DNA of 7,114 nucleotides from Bacteroidia bacterium (GTDB lineage Bacteria; Bacteroidota; Bacteroidia; Flavobacteriales; NORP286): contig JAESTI010000391.1 in NCBI GenBank assembly GCA_016763665.1, positions 1-7,114 of the forward strand. The letters are read 5' to 3'. Below the pieces are notes generated by a model that saw nothing but the letters and a program-made list of their open reading frames with translations, ran no database searches and was not told where the DNA came from. Position numbers and translations under genes: made by a program. Shown here in pieces: positions 4,115-7,114 of this stretch; position 1 is the stretch's first letter, and every line of letters begins with the position of its first letter.

Positions 4115-7114
4115 ATGCCTGAATTTTCCCATTTACACGTTCATACTTATTATTCTATGTTGGATGGTGCTACAAATATTGGTGCATTGTTCAAAAAAGT
4201 AAAAGACAATGGAATGCCTGCTATTGCTATTACGGATCATGGCAACATGTTTGGTGTACCCAAATTTACAGCGGAAGCAAAAAAACATGATGTTAAAGCC
4301 ATTATTGGATGTGAGTTCTATTTAGCACCTAATGATTGTACGGATAAATCTGACAAGATCCGGTATCATCAAATACTACTGGCAAAAAATAAAATTGGTT
4401 ATACGAATTTAGCAAAACTTTCATCCATTGGTTTTAAAGAAGGTTTTTACTACAAACCTCGAATTGATAAAACCATTCTAAAAAAGTACAAAGAAGGGTT
4501 AATAGCTACCACTTGTTGTTTGCAGGGACAAGTTCCCAGAACAATTATAGATAAGGGTGAAGATGCGGCTGAGAAAGTGTTTAATGAATGGCTGGATATT
4601 TTTGGAGATGATTATTACATAGAGCTTCAGCGACATGGAATTAAGGATCAAGATACAGTTAACGAAGTATTAGTAAGGTGGTCGAAGAAATATGGAGTGA
4701 AAATGATTGCCACCAATGATGTACATTATCTTGACCTAAAGGATTCAGTAGCTCAGGACATTCTTTTATGCTTGCAAACAGGTAAAGAGTATGATGATCC
4801 AAAGAGAATGAAATTTGATGGAGATCAATTTTACCTGAAAACCCGCGAAGAAATGGAAGAGTTGTTCAGTGATTTGCCTGAAGCTCTTGATAATACTTCT
4901 GAAATTGTAAGTAAGATTGATACCCCGGATCTTAAACGCGATATACTAATGCCATCATATAAACTTCCTGAAGGATTCGCTTCGGAAGAGGATTACTTAA
5001 AACATTTGACTTACAAAGGTGCTAAGCGAAAGTATGGTGAAATAACACAAGATATAATTGATCGGCTTGAGCTTGAATTGGGAATCATAAAGGACATGGG
5101 TTTTGCTGGTTATTTTTTGATTGTTCAGGATTTTATTGCAGCAGCAAAACAACTAAATGTCATGGTAGGACCGGGTAGGGGTTCGGCCGCAGGATCAGCA
5201 GTTGCTTATAGTATTGACATTACCCAACATTGACCCTATTAAATACAATTTACTTTTTGAGCGATTTTTGAATCCGGAAAGAGTTTCTATGCCTGATATT
5301 GACATTGATTTTGATGATGAGGGCCGACAAAAGGTAATTGATTATGTGGTAAACAAATATGGTAAAGACAATGTAGCACAGATAATCACTTATGGAACAA
5401 TGGCGGGGCGTTCTGCAATTAGAGATGTGGCTCGTGTTTTAAAATTGCCTTTGTCTGAAGCGGATAGATTGGCCAAATTAGTTCCTGCCGGACCCGGAGG
5501 AATGAATTTGGAGAAAGCTTATAAGGACGTAAAGGAATTGGCCGATGCATATGGTAGTTCTGATGAACTTGTTAAAAGAACATTGAATTTTGCTCAAGTA
5601 CTTGAAAATACTCCTCGACATACAGGTATTCATGCTGCGGGTGTAATTATAGCACCGGGTGATCTAACAGAATACATTCCGGTATGTACTTCAAAAGATG
5701 CTGAGCTTGTTGTTACCCAATATGAAGGTAAGGAAGTAGAAGATTTTGGGATGTTAAAAATGGACTTCCTGGGCTTAAAAACATTAAGTATCATAAAGGA
5801 TGCAGTTGTAGATGTAAAAAACAATCGTGGTATTGAAATAGACATTGATAAGATTCCTCTCGATGATGAGAAGACTTATGAGCTTTACCAACGTGGGGAA
5901 ACAATTGGGACATTCCAATTTGAATCAGAAGGGATGAGAGGATATTTAAAAGATCTCAAACCAACGAACCTTGAGGACCTAATTGCTATGAATGCGCTGT
6001 ACCGTCCGGGACCAATGGATTATATTCCTGAGTTTATAGATAGAAAACATGGGCGAAAGGAAGTGGTATATCCACATGAATGGTTAGAGGATATACTGAA
6101 AAATACATATGGTATTATGGTTTACCAGGAGCAGATCATGCAAGCTGCACAAATTATGGCGGGGTATTCTCTCGGTGCTGCGGATGTATTGAGAAGGGCT
6201 ATGGGTAAGAAAAAGGTAGAAGTGATGGAACAACAAAAAGTGATTTTTATTGCTGGAGCAAAAGAGAAAGGTGTTGATGAGCAGGTAGCCATTGAAGTTT
6301 TCAATATGATGGAAAAGTTTGCAGCTTACGGATTTAACAGATCACATTCCGCTGCGTACTCTGTTATAGCTTACCAAACAGCTTATTTAAAAGCCAACTA
6401 TCTGGGAGAGTATATGGCTGCTGTGCTTACCCATAACATGAATGATATTAAAAAGGTAACCTTTTTTATGGATGAATGCAGGCGAATGGGAGTACCTGTA
6501 CTTTGTCCGGATGTGAATGAAAGCACTTATAAATTTGTCGTGAACAAAAAAGGGGAGATAAGGTTCGGCTTAGGTGCTGTTAAAGGAGTTGGAGAAAAAG
6601 CCATTGAAGTTATTGTTGAAGAAAGAACAGAAAGCGGAGCATTTCAAAATATTTTTGATCTAACTAAAAGAGTCAATCTAAGATCTGCAAATAAAAAGTC
6701 ATTGGAAAGTTTGACTTTGGCTGGGGCATTTGATTGTTTCGAAGATACTTACAGGTCGCAGTATTTTTTAGAATATCCTAATGAACAATTAAATGTACTT
6801 GAAAAAGCAATTAAGTTTGGGGGGGCATTTCAGGCTAATGAGATAGCACCTCAGCAATCACTCTTTGGAGAAAGTGGTATTGAAGAAATTCCAGTACCTA
6901 AGATCCCTGAAGGTGAGCCCTGGCCTATGATAGAAATGTTAAGAAAAGAGAAAGAGGTGATAGGAGTTTATATTACCGGGCATCCACTAGATGAGTATAA
7001 ATTGGAGGTAGAGAATTTCTGTAATTGCCAGTTGATAAATTACTCTGACCATAAGGGAAAATCTGTCACTGTGGCAGGAATTGTTACGGATGTGGTTAAT
7101 CGTTATGACAAAAA
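4115..7114 (+). CDS. dnaE: DNA polymerase III subunit alpha DnaE (3' partial, one frameshift)
   Basis: DnaE is the catalytic subunit of the replicative DNA polymerase. The PHP domain covers about residues 1-210 and has HLHVHT (6-11), TDHGN (40-44), GCEFYL (65-70), YHQILL (84-89), TTCCLQG (132-138) and NDVHYL (201-206). The polymerase core has GPGRGSAAGS (352-361), MPDIDIDFDD with catalytic D394 and D396 (E. coli D401, D403), and KMDFLGLKTL with D550 (E. coli D555). TPRHTGIHAAGV, YGIMVYQEQIM and FNRSHSAAYSVIAY follow. A beta-clamp-binding motif, QQSLF, is at 913-917, and the start of the OB fold (VTVAGIVTDVV) lies at the edge. About 1000 residues are seen; the remainder of the OB fold and the C-terminal tau-binding part lie outside. 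Residue numbers assume correction of the frameshift at about 5225: the first frame stops at TGA (5231-5233), while the frame from 5226 is open to the window end. The ATG at 4115 gives the standard MPEFSHLHVHT start. Confidence 0.95.
5222..5234 (+). other. Frameshift site in dnaE
   Basis: The upstream frame reads SIDIT, then CAA CAT TGA and stops. Removing one C from the CCC run (5223-5225) gives SIDITNIDPIKYNLLFERFLNP, the normal DnaE wording, which then runs on without a stop for more than 600 codons. The break falls between the GPGRGS motif and the first catalytic aspartates, so the first reading frame alone could not make a polymerase. Confidence 0.9.

Noticed and set aside
4115..5240. Split DnaE caused by an intein, as in cyanobacteria.
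   Set aside because: No intein splice motifs or inserted sequence are present; the two frames join directly with a one-base change.
5630..6304. Two minus-strand frames (71 and 60 codons) opposite dnaE.
   Set aside because: They lie opposite highly conserved polymerase sequence and contain nothing recognisable.

Overview
This window looks like chromosomal DNA from a member of the Bacteroidota, probably Cytophagales-like. The evidence is a TonB-dependent receptor with a carboxypeptidase-regulatory-like N-terminal extension, promoter candidates of the Bacteroidota type (TTG or TTTG about 19-20 bases before TAnnTTTG), genes without well-placed Shine-Dalgarno sequences, AT-rich intergenic DNA, and a DnaE whose wording is typical of that phylum. 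The placement rests on recognition of these families, not on a database search.

Layout, left to right. Bases 1-2229 (+) hold the body of a TonB-dependent outer-membrane receptor. Its N-terminus lies outside the window and one frameshift interrupts it near base 833. Bases 2236-2298 hold a compact double hairpin resembling a REP/BIME element. Bases 2363-2821 (+) are purE (purine synthesis), with a good promoter candidate just upstream. Converging on purE from the right are two minus-strand genes 4 bases apart: a four-helix inner-membrane protein of unknown function (3867-3451), then a secreted small beta-barrel-like protein (3446-2829) that appears to start at TTG. After a 247-base AT-rich divergent intergenic region with a promoter candidate for each direction, a dyad or hairpin, and short tandem repeats, dnaE (replicative DNA polymerase III alpha subunit) runs from 4115 off the right edge. 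It carries one frameshift at about 5223-5228.

The genes do not form an obvious pathway: the receptor is nutrient uptake or surface, purE is nucleotide synthesis, the minus-strand pair is envelope, and dnaE is replication. I see no CRISPR array, tRNA, rRNA, phage or transposase gene. I do not see a convincing undescribed system. The points most worth a second look are the REP-like doublet, the complete metal-ligand set in the DnaE PHP domain (possible built-in proofreading), the PurE in which a normally conserved active-site-loop histidine is alanine, and two single-base frameshifts in otherwise well-conserved genes. Both frameshifts have the sense of one extra base in a short homopolymer, which suggests sequence or assembly error rather than true gene loss.
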